Below, piece after piece: positions 8,237-17,096 of a stretch of 41,614 nt of DNA (positions within the stretch are counted from its first letter, which is position 1; each line of letters opens with the position of its first letter). Source of the stretch: a virus; the IMG/VR virus record IMGVR_UViG_3300020060_000017, positions 1 through 41,614 of that record, one strand, 5' to 3'. The notes below the pieces were generated by a model, which worked only from the letters and a program-made list of their open reading frames with translations, ran no database searches and was not told where the DNA came from. Both the position numbers and the translations under genes were made by a program.

Positions 8237-9547
8237 TTAACCGCCGTTGATGCGTGCAATCCGGAAGCGATCCCGAACGTTCACGTTGAGCGCCACATCG
8301 AAGCGAACGCCATGCTCGCCTGTGTGGAAATCGCTGTGCTGCCACATGCGAACGGTCAGCGGGATTTTCGACAGCTTCCGGCGCATGGACGTGTCCGAGG
8401 CCGGCAAAATCAGCGGGACCGTGTTGACGACGATCGACTGTTTCTGGATCACGACGCGGGGCGAAAGGTTCGTGGCCGGCGCCCCGATGAACGTCAACAC
8501 CGCGTCGTTGGCCGGGATGGCCGAAACGGTGGCGTGCGCGATATTGATGTTGATATTGTCACCCGCGCCCGAACCCGGCACGATGATCGCCGGGAAAATC
8601 ACGAGCGTGACCGCGCCGCCGACTGCCGTTGCGTCCGCCACGACGGTAAACTGTTGCAGCCGGGCCGGCGAAACGAGCGCCTGCTTACGGTTGTCATAGG
8701 CGAAAACACCGGGGATCGTGAAAACCTCGCCTGCCTTATACGTCTTGACCCCGGCGTCGGCGAGCAGAAGGTTCTGCGTCAGGCGCCGGCCGTTGACGGT
8801 GCCGGCCTTGGCAACGTCGGCATAGTTGACGTTCTGCGCGCCGCCGTCAACGGTCGCTTCCGCCGTTGCCGTCCGTGTGCCCGTGAGCAGATTCGGAAGC
8901 TGGTTCGTGAACATCGTGCGGATGCCGTTAAGCTCGCCCGAAAAGCCCTTCCGGAAAGTCGCGGTCGAAAACTGGTCCGGCCCTGGCAGCTTCACAACCT
9001 GGTCGCCAAGCTGTTGCAGATCGAAATAGTTCAGGATGTAGGAAAGCTCGTCGTCACCAACGCCGTTTTCCTTGAGGCGGGTATAGCCGGCGACGGCGTC
9101 CACCCAATTGCCCACGGCGTTGTTCGGCGTCCCCGTCCAGTCGGCCGACGCAAGGACGGCTTTCTGCATAACATAGGCGTCGATTTTCTCGGCCATGCTG
9201 GTCGCGGCGCCGAGCAGCGCCTTGCTCTGGCGAGCTTCGCCAATCGACTTGATCTTGACGAAATCGCCCCAACCCATGTTGGCGTTGAAAGTGCCGGTGA
9301 TTTCGAAAAGCTCGGAGCCGAAAACCGTGCCATCGGTGCCGGCGGAAAGGTCTTTCACACCGTTTTCGGTGCGCGTCACGTTGTAGCGCGGCGTGACCTG
9401 TTCGAGCACCTGAAGCCCGTTGCGGTCGTCCATTTCGCCGTCCATCTCGTTCCACGAGACGGCTTCAGCGGTCACGAGGTTGTTTTGCAACACCATCGCG
9501 AAAGAATTCAGCACCAATTTCTGCTGTTCGGTTGTTACGGCACCCAT
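8237..9547 (-). CDS. Major capsid (coat) protein, P22-type
   Basis: 436 residues (P22 coat is 430). It begins MGAVTTEQQKLVLNSFAMVL and has the family's N-arm (LEQVTPRYNVTRTENGVKDL), a long helix (EARQSKALLGAATSMAEKID, then AYVMQKAVLA), the segment FRKGFSGELNGIRTMFTNQL, a beta domain rich in Val/Ala, and a C-terminus FDVALNVNVRDRFRIARING resembling the closing strand of HK97-fold coats. It lies directly after scaffold and portal in transcription order, the canonical place. ATG at 9547 has AGAAGGG upstream, inside a hairpin. Confidence 0.85.
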   Translation of the reverse strand: MGAVTTEQQKLVLNSFAMVLQNNLVTAEAVSWNEMDGEMDDRNGLQVLEQVTPRYNVTRTENGVKDLSAGTDGTVFGSELFEITGTFNANMGWGDFVKIKSIGEARQSKALLGAATSMAEKIDAYVMQKAVLASADWTGTPNNAVGNWVDAVAGYTRLKENGVGDDELSYILNYFDLQQLGDQVVKLPGPDQFSTATFRKGFSGELNGIRTMFTNQLPNLLTGTRTATAEATVDGGAQNVNYADVAKAGTVNGRRLTQNLLLADAGVKTYKAGEVFTIPGVFAYDNRKQALVSPARLQQFTVVADATAVGGAVTLVIFPAIIVPGSGAGDNININIAHATVSAIPANDAVLTFIGAPATNLSPRVVIQKQSIVVNTVPLILPASDTSMRRKLSKIPLTVRMWQHSDFHTGEHGVRFDVALNVNVRDRFRIARINGG

Positions 9548-9548
9548 G

Positions 9549-9590
9549 GGGATTTCCCTTCTCTGCTAAATTGCCGATCGGGGAAATCCC
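9549..9590 (-). promoter_or_regulatory. Hairpin in the coat-gene leader
   Basis: A 10-bp inverted repeat (GGGATTTCCC at 9549-9558 and GGGAAATCCC at 9581-9590) spans the ribosome site of the coat gene; on the minus strand the second arm ends two bases before its ATG. Folding would bury the AAGGG ribosome-binding bases, so it may tune coat translation. Seen in sequence; effect inferred. Confidence 0.5.
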
Positions 9591-9602
9591 TTTCGGCGCC
9601 GA

Positions 9603-10712
9603 TTACTTGCCCTTGGAATCCGCTATCCAGGCTTTCTCGAAATCGTCGAGATTGTCCGTTGACGGATTAATCCGGGTTCGGGAATTGGCGCCTCGCGTCG
9701 TCGTGGACGGTGGGGCGCCAGCCCCCGGAATTCGCCGAGGCTTCGCCTTCAGGCCGATTTCGGTGTCCCTCTCCAAGACGTATTTCGCCTGACCGTATGG
9801 GGAAAGCTCCGCGACGCGCTTTGCTTCCTTTTTGTCCTGCGAAAGATCATAGAGAATTTGAACGCCGTTCTCCGCTTCAAAGGCCGCTTCGAAGGTCGGT
9901 TGTTCGAGACGCCAATCGCCCCGCATCCCTGCTTCAACAACGGCTTCCTGAAAATCGTCGAACTGTTCGGAGCCGCGCGAAGAAAGGTCATCGACCTTAT
10001 CGAGCAATTCGGCGTGCTGCCTTTCGGCGTTCGCCTTCTGCTCGCTCTCCTGCTGACGTTGCAGGACCGCGTCGGCTTGCCCGGCTGCCTTTTTGGTGGC
10101 GAGCCATTCAAGCTTATCCTCGATATAACGGTCGTCGAGGTGCCCGAGCGGGTAGGTTTCCAAATCCTGTGGATCGGGAGCTTTCCCTATGTCGGCGCCT
10201 GAATTACCACTGCGCGCGCCACCGGGCAAGAGGCTTTTTTCCAGGGCATCCAAACGGGCGTCCGAGGCAAGCCGCAGACGCTCTTCCTGGCGCAGCCGCT
10301 TGTTCAATTCCCTGATGCGTTCCGACGCCTTGGGCTTCGGCTTGGGCTCGGGCTTTTCGTCGTCATCTTCGTCTTCGTCGCCCTCTTCGCCTTCGTCGCC
10401 GGCCTCGCCTTCGTCGTCCGCTTCACCGGGCTTTTCGGCACCCTTCGCCTTTTCAGCGGCGGCTGCGGCTGCCTTGTCGGCGGCGGGCTTGGGGGCCTCG
10501 CGTGGACCGCGCCCGCTGCGCGCAGGCTTTTCCTCTGGCGCGTTGCTCTCGATACCGGCGGCGCTGCCTACCTCAACGGAGCCGGCCGCTTCGAATTCGG
10601 CGAAACCGCCGTCATCGGCACCGTGATCCGGGGCACGCATGTAGCGCCCCATTTGCCGCTCCGCTGCGGTCATGGCGCCGATCGCAGCACCCATCAAAAG
10701 GAATTTCTTCAT
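9603..10712 (-). CDS. Scaffolding protein
   Basis: 369 residues, ATG at 10712, which overlaps the portal stop by ATGA and has GGAG upstream. Very acidic, low-complexity middle (EGEAGDEGEEGDEDEDDDEK then PEPKPKPK, residues about 95-130), then a coiled coil (ASERIRELNKRLRQEERLRL), charged helices, and a basic C-terminus (TRGANSRTRINPSTDN then FEKAWIADSKGK). This architecture and position between portal and coat are those of P22-type scaffolding proteins, which bind coat through a C-terminal basic helix-turn-helix and leave the head after assembly. The hydrophobic start MKKFLLMGAAIGAMTAA is unusual for a scaffold. Confidence 0.75.
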   Translation of the reverse strand: MKKFLLMGAAIGAMTAAERQMGRYMRAPDHGADDGGFAEFEAAGSVEVGSAAGIESNAPEEKPARSGRGPREAPKPAADKAAAAAAEKAKGAEKPGEADDEGEAGDEGEEGDEDEDDDEKPEPKPKPKASERIRELNKRLRQEERLRLASDARLDALEKSLLPGGARSGNSGADIGKAPDPQDLETYPLGHLDDRYIEDKLEWLATKKAAGQADAVLQRQQESEQKANAERQHAELLDKVDDLSSRGSEQFDDFQEAVVEAGMRGDWRLEQPTFEAAFEAENGVQILYDLSQDKKEAKRVAELSPYGQAKYVLERDTEIGLKAKPRRIPGAGAPPSTTTRGANSRTRINPSTDNLDDFEKAWIADSKGK

Positions 10713-12925
10713 GATTTTTTCTCCGTTTTGTTGGCAGGCTTCCGCTTAGGTTTTTCGGTCGGCGCGGCCTGTGCCTTTTCGCGCAAACTGAAATCTCGGT
10801 CACTATTCGCAGCCCCCGAAATCTTGTCCACCACAGCCAACTCTTGATTGTGGTTTTGATCGTCGGCGCGCAGGGCAAAATCGCGGTCCTGCGCCTCCAA
10901 GTCGTTATGCTGATCGAGCGATTTCAGCACGTGCTGGAAATCCTTGTCTTCGATTTTCCCTTCCACATCGGCGCGGCGGGATTGAGCGTCGAGAATTGCC
11001 TTGTACGCCTGCGCCTGCGCCAAATAGCCCCGCGCGTTGGCGTCGCTGGCCTTGGCGGTATCGAGCGCGATTTTCGCCTGCATCTGCGCTTGCTCGATTT
11101 GCTGTTGCATCTGCGCTTGCTGTTGGTTCTGCGCCTGCATTTGCTGCATTTCCGGCGTCATCTCGTCGGCAGGGATCATTCCCGGCGGCAACATCATCTT
11201 GAAGCGGCGGGCGAATTCGGTCGCCTTCGGCCAATCCTGCGCTTCGGCTACAAGGTCCATGACCGTCCCGGCGCTCTGCGGAGCGGCATTTACGAAAGCC
11301 ATCATCTGCTCATTCGCGAGCGCCCGCTTGGTTTCCGTCGCCGGGCCAACCGTGACGGTGACACCGTATTTTCCCATCGTCACGTCGGAATTCGGGTTCG
11401 ACGGGTCATTGATCACCGTCATGAGGGTTTTGTCGTCCCGTCCCGTGATCGCAATCGTGCGCTGCGTGTCGTAAATATAGGGGATAAGCTCGTTCACGTT
11501 CGTTGCGCACCGGGTATCTGCCAGCCGCAAGCGATCGGTATAAATGAACGTGCCCACGTCGGAGACCATTTGCCGCTGTTGGATCGCGACCTTGGAAACC
11601 TCATTCGACGGCATTCCAAGCGCGGCTTCGTGGATATTGGAAATATCCTTCATATCCTGCGTGGAAATCGCGGCTTCGTTGACTAGCGCGGCGTCGATCC
11701 CCGGCGGCGGAATGTGAATCGGCGCTTGCTCGCCATCGTTGAAATACAAAAACGGGTCGTCGCTGGTCGGCGCACGGCGCCATTTTACCTCATGGCCCTT
11801 CACGGCTTCCGGCGTCGTCAGCCATTTGTTGCGTGGCGCGGCGACAAGCTGCTCTGCAACGGTCGAGCGCCAATAATTGTGCAGGCGTTGCGGGTCCTTC
11901 AGGAACCGGATCAAGCCCCAACGGTGGACGCGCTCCCCGTCGTTCAATTCCCACCCAGGCACCCGGTAAACCGGTAGCGACGAGACGGGATAATCATAGG
12001 GGCCTTCAAGGATCGCGTTGCCTGAGCAAATGTAGAGCCTGGCAAGCCGGCGCGGCACCTCGCGGGTATATGGCGAACCGTCTGACCGCGTTTCGACCAT
12101 ATGGAGATATTCGAATTCTTCCATATCCGAAACGTCGTGGACTGTGCCGTCCTGATAAAGCGCCAGCGTGCGAACACCCTCCGTCATCATGCGCCAGAAC
12201 GACACGATCCGAATGGTATCGTCCTGAAGCCAAAAGCCGGAATTGTTCCATGAACGCTCGTCCATGAACGAGACTTCCGCCGCCCATGGGTAGCGATGCT
12301 TGAATTCTTGCTGCGGAATATCGTCGCCGACAAAAGCCCACTGGCAGTCGGCGCCAGACGGCTCGATACCGAGCGGATCAAATACGACGGCATAGGGATC
12401 GGTGACAGCCTGAAGCTTTAATTCCTGCTCGAACACGTCGTCAGAGGTGTATTGGATCGACAGGCAATAAGCCCCCTGCCCGCCGACGACCTGATACTTG
12501 TGCGCTTCGTCGCGGGCAAAGTCGGCGTTGCCGTTCTTAAAGATATTGCGGATCAAGCCTTCCCGGATTTCCGCAATTTCCTTTGTGCCTGCCTTGTCCG
12601 GACTTACCCGAATTTCCGTCTCGTTCATGAGACGGTTTCCGACGATCTGCGCAACAAAGGCGATCAGTCGGTTAAAGGTCAAGACCGGCTTATTCGCGTC
12701 CTGGCGGCGCTGTTGAACTACCGGGTCCCATTGATTGCCTACAGTGAATTTCGCATCGTCTTTGCCGGCGAGGATATTGTGCTCATTAAAGCTATAGCCG
12801 AATTCATATTTCTGCCGCATATCGCGCAAATAGGCGTCAATGCTTTCCCACCCTGTCGGGGTGCGTGTTACCTTTGTGGGCGCCGGCCCAACGTCTGCGG
12901 CGATCGCGTCGCGGTATCCAGCCAT
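10709..12925 (-). CDS. Portal protein, P22-type
   Basis: 738 residues (P22 portal is 725). The N-terminal third has the family pattern FTVGNQWDPVVQQRRQDANK, then PVLTFNRLIAFVAQIVGNRL, and DPYAVVFDPLGIEPSGADCQ. The C-terminal part (about residues 590-660) is Gln/Met/Ala-rich and helical (MQQMQAQNQQQAQMQQQIEQ and following), as in the long helical barrel of the P22 portal. The dodecamer forms the DNA entry channel and binds terminase and the gp4-like adaptor. Downstream of terminase large by 17 bases; overlaps scaffold by ATGA. Confidence 0.88.
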   Translation of the reverse strand: MAGYRDAIAADVGPAPTKVTRTPTGWESIDAYLRDMRQKYEFGYSFNEHNILAGKDDAKFTVGNQWDPVVQQRRQDANKPVLTFNRLIAFVAQIVGNRLMNETEIRVSPDKAGTKEIAEIREGLIRNIFKNGNADFARDEAHKYQVVGGQGAYCLSIQYTSDDVFEQELKLQAVTDPYAVVFDPLGIEPSGADCQWAFVGDDIPQQEFKHRYPWAAEVSFMDERSWNNSGFWLQDDTIRIVSFWRMMTEGVRTLALYQDGTVHDVSDMEEFEYLHMVETRSDGSPYTREVPRRLARLYICSGNAILEGPYDYPVSSLPVYRVPGWELNDGERVHRWGLIRFLKDPQRLHNYWRSTVAEQLVAAPRNKWLTTPEAVKGHEVKWRRAPTSDDPFLYFNDGEQAPIHIPPPGIDAALVNEAAISTQDMKDISNIHEAALGMPSNEVSKVAIQQRQMVSDVGTFIYTDRLRLADTRCATNVNELIPYIYDTQRTIAITGRDDKTLMTVINDPSNPNSDVTMGKYGVTVTVGPATETKRALANEQMMAFVNAAPQSAGTVMDLVAEAQDWPKATEFARRFKMMLPPGMIPADEMTPEMQQMQAQNQQQAQMQQQIEQAQMQAKIALDTAKASDANARGYLAQAQAYKAILDAQSRRADVEGKIEDKDFQHVLKSLDQHNDLEAQDRDFALRADDQNHNQELAVVDKISGAANSDRDFSLREKAQAAPTEKPKRKPANKTEKKS

Positions 12926-12942
12926 TTCCCAAGCTCCCTAAA

Positions 12943-14727
12943 TTAGCCCATCCAGCCGTGTTCACCGGCGGCGCCATCGTAATATTGCCCGAAGTCGGTA
13001 TGATCAATTAACTGCGGTGCCCCGTTGAGCCCTACCATGGTGGGCGCCCCGGTGCCAAATCCTTTATCCGGCCTTGGCTTCGACCACGTTTCGAAAAACT
13101 CCGTCACGGAAAAGGTTAGGGCGCAGGCGTCGGACAAATCCGACGACCGTAGGCCGCGAGCCTTCATTTTCGTTTTGCTTTCGAGCAACCAATCATTGTT
13201 GGCACGATATTCGATCTTTGGCCCGCTCATGTCGGTTGCCAAGTCGTCGTCATCCGGAATCGCGCCGCCATCCTTCAGGAAGTCTAGAAGCTTTCCGTAA
13301 ATCTCGGCACGAATATTCCATGGGCCGGCACGCTTTGGGTGCGCGATCTTGGCCTTGGACGTGCCGCCGAAATCTATGCCTTTGACTACGTCGGAATATT
13401 TCCGGTTGAGTGCACGCAGCGAGGCGATAATCGCCTGCCCCATGCTCCCGCGATCGATGCACATGCGGTTAGGCTGCCACTCATCGATAATCGTCGAAAG
13501 CCACGCTACGGCGTCGTGGATTTCCAGCTTATTGCGGAACACGACCTTGAAAATGCAATCGCCGCGCCGGAACGCTACCGCGAAACGGTCGCCCCCGCTG
13601 CCTGCCGGGTCCACGCCGATGATCAGCGGGGCGTCGGGGATTTCGTTGCTGCGCTTGCGCGCCTTCAGCACGAAGGACGGCTTGATAAACACGTCGGCAA
13701 TGTCGGCGGCGGCGAACGCTTCGACAACGTCGATCGGGTATTCCTGGCGGAATTTGCCGAGCCCGCCTAGCTCGTGGATTTTGCCCCGGCGCCAGAGCAT
13801 TTGCGCATCGGAGAGTTGATAGGCTTCCTGATACTCAAGTTCGGAAAGTTCGCCCTCTTCGTCGGGCTCGCTCGATGCGACGAAACCGCCGGAATGGTCC
13901 ACATACTCGGCCTGCACCGTCCACGGCACGAAGGCGGCACGGTAGCGGCCGATTTTCTTCATCGCGTCGGTATAGCGCTTGTAGAATTCGCCCATCGGGC
14001 CGGCGCTGGTTGTCTCTAGCCAAATTTCCGAAGGCGGCTTTACCCACCCTTCGATTTCGCCTTTTCCCCGCTCAAATGGCAGTGGATTGGTCGGCTCGCT
14101 CCACAGGACGCCCCACACGCCCCGGACTTCGTCCACGGCCTGCACGGACGCGGAAAAGTGATCGGCGGCGTTCGTCCACCAGGCAACCTCGGACCCGTGG
14201 AAAAAGCTGATGCCGCCGCCACGCCCGCCGGCTTTCTGCCCGGCCGTCGCGACCGTGTAGGTTGAGCCCCGCTTGGGGAATTCTAGCTCTTTCGCATTGT
14301 CGGCACCCACCTTGGGCGGGAACGGGTGTTTTTGCTGCATCAAATCGACCATGTCGAACAATTTGGTCGAGGCCGTCATTTCGTGCGACAGGATATAGAT
14401 ATTCTGCCGGTCCCACAGGGTTGCCCGCCAATATCCGCGCGCCGCGACCATGGTAGAAAAGCCCTGGCGCCGGCCCTTGAGCCCCGCGAGGCGCACCCAA
14501 CGTTCCTCGCGCAATTGGGCCTCTGCGGCGTTGTGCAGAATGTCCTGCGCTTCGTTCAGCACGAGCGGCGCCAAATCGCCCTCTTTCGTCCGGATGCGGA
14601 TTGCCTCGCGGCAAAACCGCTTGAAGTCCGATTTCCAGATTGCCGCGCGCAGCGTCAGATAGCGCTCCCGTACGGCGTCGATCGAGATATTTGCGTCAAG
14701 GGCGATTTGTTGCAGGTCAAAAGCCAC
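12943..14727 (-). CDS. Terminase large subunit
   Basis: 594 residues, GTG start at 14727. ATPase half: Walker-A-like GLKGRRQGFST near residue 82, Walker-B-like ISFFHGSEVAWW near 185, coupling segment WLETTSAGPMGEFYKRY near 245. Nuclease half: IIGVDPAGSGGDRFAV near 370 supplies the first metal Asp, RMCIDRGSMGQAIIASLR the second, and SDLSDACALTFSVTEFF the last. This is the RNase H-like headful-type nuclease found in P22-like and T4-like terminases. It powers DNA packaging into the portal and cuts the concatemer. With the circularly permuted map (in-frame ends) a headful mechanism is likely. Confidence 0.88.
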   Translation of the reverse strand: MAFDLQQIALDANISIDAVRERYLTLRAAIWKSDFKRFCREAIRIRTKEGDLAPLVLNEAQDILHNAAEAQLREERWVRLAGLKGRRQGFSTMVAARGYWRATLWDRQNIYILSHEMTASTKLFDMVDLMQQKHPFPPKVGADNAKELEFPKRGSTYTVATAGQKAGGRGGGISFFHGSEVAWWTNAADHFSASVQAVDEVRGVWGVLWSEPTNPLPFERGKGEIEGWVKPPSEIWLETTSAGPMGEFYKRYTDAMKKIGRYRAAFVPWTVQAEYVDHSGGFVASSEPDEEGELSELEYQEAYQLSDAQMLWRRGKIHELGGLGKFRQEYPIDVVEAFAAADIADVFIKPSFVLKARKRSNEIPDAPLIIGVDPAGSGGDRFAVAFRRGDCIFKVVFRNKLEIHDAVAWLSTIIDEWQPNRMCIDRGSMGQAIIASLRALNRKYSDVVKGIDFGGTSKAKIAHPKRAGPWNIRAEIYGKLLDFLKDGGAIPDDDDLATDMSGPKIEYRANNDWLLESKTKMKARGLRSSDLSDACALTFSVTEFFETWSKPRPDKGFGTGAPTMVGLNGAPQLIDHTDFGQYYDGAAGEHGWMG

Positions 14728-14729
14728 GA

Positions 14730-15035
14730 TTATTTCCCGAGCATGTCCACGTCGCGGCCGGCGGTGAAAATTGCCGGTACTTCGGGAAGGTCATTCGCCG
14801 CGAGCGGTTTCACGCTTGCGGAGCGCTGGCGCTCGAACGGCATTTGCTGGACGCCGCCGAATTCCTTCAACACCCAAATGATAAATTCGATGTTGGAATT
14901 GAACGTCCCGCCGAGCAGTACCGCCGCCGTCTGGATTTCGTCGTTGCCGCTCGCCATGTGCATGTCGCGATACTGCATTTGCAGCGTGACACCGAGGCGT
15001 TTCGCCGCCTCTTTGCGATCCCTGGCGGCGGTCAT
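14730..15035 (-). CDS. Small protein upstream of terminase, unknown function
   Basis: 101 residues, ATG at 15035 overlapping the upstream stop. A charged N-terminal helix (TAARDRKEAAKRLGVTLQMQ) is followed by NDEIQTAAVLLGGTFNSNIE, FIIWVLKEFGGVQQMPFE. It is two bases upstream of terminase large, a place where the small terminase subunit could lie, but I see no helix-turn-helix. Function not recognised. Confidence 0.55.
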   Translation of the reverse strand: MTAARDRKEAAKRLGVTLQMQYRDMHMASGNDEIQTAAVLLGGTFNSNIEFIIWVLKEFGGVQQMPFERQRSASVKPLAANDLPEVPAIFTAGRDVDMLGK

Positions 15036-15280
15036 GCGATCACCCGCTTGAATAGGTCGGACTTGACGATTTCGCCCTTGTCCAAGTCGAGCACGATTTT
15101 TCCGAAGAGCCCGAAACCCGCCGAATATAGTTCGCCGTCTTTGGCGATCGTGTCATGCCGCAAAATCGTGCCCGCCGGGATGATGATATCCTTGAGTGTC
15201 TGGTAGCAGACGGGCGAGCGCTTGGCCGACAGGCCAACACGGATTTTCGCTTGCTGCGGATTTTTGGTTTCTTCGGTCAT
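15032..15280 (-). CDS. Small conserved-looking phage protein, unknown function
   Basis: 82 residues; ATG at 15280 forms ATGA with the upstream stop and follows GGAG in the junction GGAGTTCGACCTATGA, which decides it over 15307. Contains KDIIIPAGTILRHDTIAKDG and IVLDLDKGEIVKSDLFKRVI, a small beta-rich body. No family recognised. Confidence 0.6.
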   Translation of the reverse strand: MTEETKNPQQAKIRVGLSAKRSPVCYQTLKDIIIPAGTILRHDTIAKDGELYSAGFGLFGKIVLDLDKGEIVKSDLFKRVIA

Positions 15281-15492
15281 AGGTCGAACTCCAATGTTTT
15301 TTCCCACTCTTCGATTTCCGGCTCGGGCGCCGCGACCTTCGCTGGCTTGCCATTGAGGGCGTCAGCGGCGGCTTGAAGGTCGGCGATCAGCCCTAGACCG
15401 ATCCAAGGCAACGAACGATCTTTTCCCAGGCGGTTGCGCCAATCGTCGAGCCGGTCTGCGAGCCCCTCACGGGCTCCGTATTTCAGTGTCAT
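15277..15492 (-). CDS. Small protein ending in -EFDL, unknown function
   Basis: 71 residues from ATG at 15492 (GGGGG lies 8-12 bases upstream). A TTG at 15516, overlapping the previous stop as TTGA, would add eight residues and fits the junction style of this genome, so the start is uncertain. Helical N-terminus (GAREGLADRLDDWRNRLGKD) and an acidic tail ending EEWEKTLEFDL. Function unknown. Confidence 0.55.
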   Translation of the reverse strand: MTLKYGAREGLADRLDDWRNRLGKDRSLPWIGLGLIADLQAAADALNGKPAKVAAPEPEIEEWEKTLEFDL

Positions 15493-15512
15493 GATTTCAG
15501 CCCCCAAGGCAT

Positions 15513-15872
15513 TCAAAGGTCGTAAGACGGTGTCACGTCCACCACGTCGGCATATTCGCCTTCGTCCATCCGTTCAAGCCGGCTAATCGCATCGTCGATC
15601 GTCAGCGTTCCGGAAACGTCCACTTGCTGCGATCGCGAAATGACTTTCGGCAAAAGCTTGGTATAGAAATCGGTCGGGTTCTGGTCCGCCCACGAGGCCA
15701 TGCGCGGGGCACCGCCGATCATCTCGAACACGGACAGCACGAGAGCGCCGCTGAAGCGCCCTAGGTGCTGATACTGCTCTGCGCTGATCACTGGCAGTTT
15801 TGCCAGATCGCGCGACGGAAGCTGCATGTCCGTCCGTGTCGTCGCCAAGGGGTTTTTGCTCTCTTCGGTCAC
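15513..15872 (-). CDS. Candidate small terminase / packaging accessory protein
   Basis: 119 residues, GTG or ATG-type start at 15872 overlapping the upstream stop. The segment MASWADQNPTDFYTKLLPKV followed by ISRSQQVDVSGTLTIDDAIS resembles the C-terminal part of phage proteins often found just upstream of terminase large ('...NPxDFYtKLxPKxI... sG-x-L-T...') and sometimes called small terminase subunits. The N-terminal half lacks a clear HTH. Ends in -SYDL. The small subunit, if one exists, recognises the packaging start on the concatemer; this is the best candidate in the window but unproven. Confidence 0.5.
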   Translation of the reverse strand: MTEESKNPLATTRTDMQLPSRDLAKLPVISAEQYQHLGRFSGALVLSVFEMIGGAPRMASWADQNPTDFYTKLLPKVISRSQQVDVSGTLTIDDAISRLERMDEGEYADVVDVTPSYDL

Positions 15873-16249
15873 GTGCCACTTTCCCGGATCAAGTTCATGG
15901 CCTCAAGGCATAGTCCCATTTGCGCGTGATGGCGATAGCTTCCCGCTTGTAAAAACTTGGTCCACGAGCAGCCTTCGTCGCCTACGTCGCGGCCCATGAG
16001 TATCTGAATATGCAGGGGCTTGGTTTCCTGCGCATCGAACCATTCCAGCGCCGCTAGGAGGGCCGTACGGGGATCGAGATGCGCCGGATGGGTCGCGCGG
16101 TTGAACCTGGCGGCGTCGAGGCTGGAAACCGGCGTGGGGCGAAGCGGGATCGGGGCGTTAGGGCATCCGGGCTTGTGGACTACCCTGTCTTCCATGAAGC
16201 TGAAAAAGCCCCCGCATTTGCCGCACGCGGGATCGAGAGTGGTGGACAT
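15869..16249 (-). CDS. Cys/His-containing small protein, unknown function
   Basis: 126 residues. ATG at 16249 chosen because it begins two bases after the upstream stop; the longer frame overlaps that gene. It has CGKCGG and HKPGC near the N-terminus (residues about 8-30), a possible zinc knuckle, then a helical body containing LLAALEWFDAQETKPLHIQI and AGSYRHHAQMGLCLEAMNLI. Function not recognised. Confidence 0.6.
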   Translation of the reverse strand: MSTTLDPACGKCGGFFSFMEDRVVHKPGCPNAPIPLRPTPVSSLDAARFNRATHPAHLDPRTALLAALEWFDAQETKPLHIQILMGRDVGDEGCSWTKFLQAGSYRHHAQMGLCLEAMNLIRESGT

Positions 16250-16251
16250 TT

Positions 16252-17073
16252 TCAATGCTCCAAAAATGCTACGGTTTTGTTGGTGCCCCAACACAGGCCG
16301 CAGGTATCGCAGCCGAGCGTTTTTCCTGTTTGCTCGGGGCAGACGAAGGCGTGCGCGGGCTTTGACGCCACCGAGCCGATTGACGCAGTATTCATGCGCT
16401 TGCCCTTGCCGTTGGAAAACCGGATCATGCTGCGCTTGGGAAAATCCTTGTTCATTTCGTTGATCATCCAGCCCATCGGCGTGCCCGAGAGCCGCGCGGT
16501 ATAGCCGTAGATCGAGAGGTTAGGGAATTCCGCGAGCAGGGCGCCCCAAAAATGAATGTAGGCAGGCGAGTAGAAATCGCCGAGCGCGTGCAGCCGCACC
16601 AAAATTCCCGAACCGCGCTTCGTGGCCGTCGCGCAGCGCACGGCAATGGCCTTTGCGAGCAGCGGCAGGAAATCTTTGTGCGTATGATCGACGCGCTTCG
16701 CGAACGGCATATTGTTGCCATAGCAGCTTTGCCAGTGCTGACACGATGACGGGCAGGTTTTCCGCTCTTCCAGTGATAGCGTATAAATCCAATATCCCCG
16801 GAACGCGCCCTTGCGGACGATTTTCCCGATTTTGATATTGCTGTGGCCCGATACAAGAATATGCTCATTGGGCGCTCGCACCGATTTGGGAAATTTCGTG
16901 CGGCCTTCCTGCACGAAGAGGCTTTCGAATCCGGGCAGGCGGGGCTTGTTCACGCGGCGCTTGCGCTCCGTGCCGGGCGTCTGTGCGACGCGGACGAACC
17001 GTGCACGGGGATCGTCGCCCTTCGACGTGTAGGCTTTGCGGTAGCCCTTACCAAGCAATATCCCGTTAGACAT
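16252..17073 (-). CDS. GP88-like cysteine-rich phage protein
   Basis: 273 residues. ATG at 17073 has GGGAGGG upstream, whereas the longer frame to 17310 runs under the next gene. Key features: CPSSCQHWQSCYG (Cx3Cx5CY) near residue 100, the segment VRLHALGDFYSPAYIHFWGA near residue 160, IYGYTARLSG, and a C-terminal CPEQTGKTLGCDTCGLCW. This set is that of the 'gene product 88' family known from actinobacterial and proteobacterial phages, of unknown function; the cysteine clusters suggest a metal or Fe-S site. It lies among accessory genes upstream of the packaging genes. Family call by motif memory only. Confidence 0.6.
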   Translation of the reverse strand: MSNGILLGKGYRKAYTSKGDDPRARFVRVAQTPGTERKRRVNKPRLPGFESLFVQEGRTKFPKSVRAPNEHILVSGHSNIKIGKIVRKGAFRGYWIYTLSLEERKTCPSSCQHWQSCYGNNMPFAKRVDHTHKDFLPLLAKAIAVRCATATKRGSGILVRLHALGDFYSPAYIHFWGALLAEFPNLSIYGYTARLSGTPMGWMINEMNKDFPKRSMIRFSNGKGKRMNTASIGSVASKPAHAFVCPEQTGKTLGCDTCGLCWGTNKTVAFLEH

Positions 17074-17096
17074 GTTTACGCCCTCCCAAGCGTGGA

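Noticed and set aside
8312-9670. 452-codon open frame on the plus strand opposite the coat gene
   Set aside because: It is the complement of the coat gene in codon-matched frame, Arg/Asp/His-rich without domain features; a shadow frame in GC-rich DNA.
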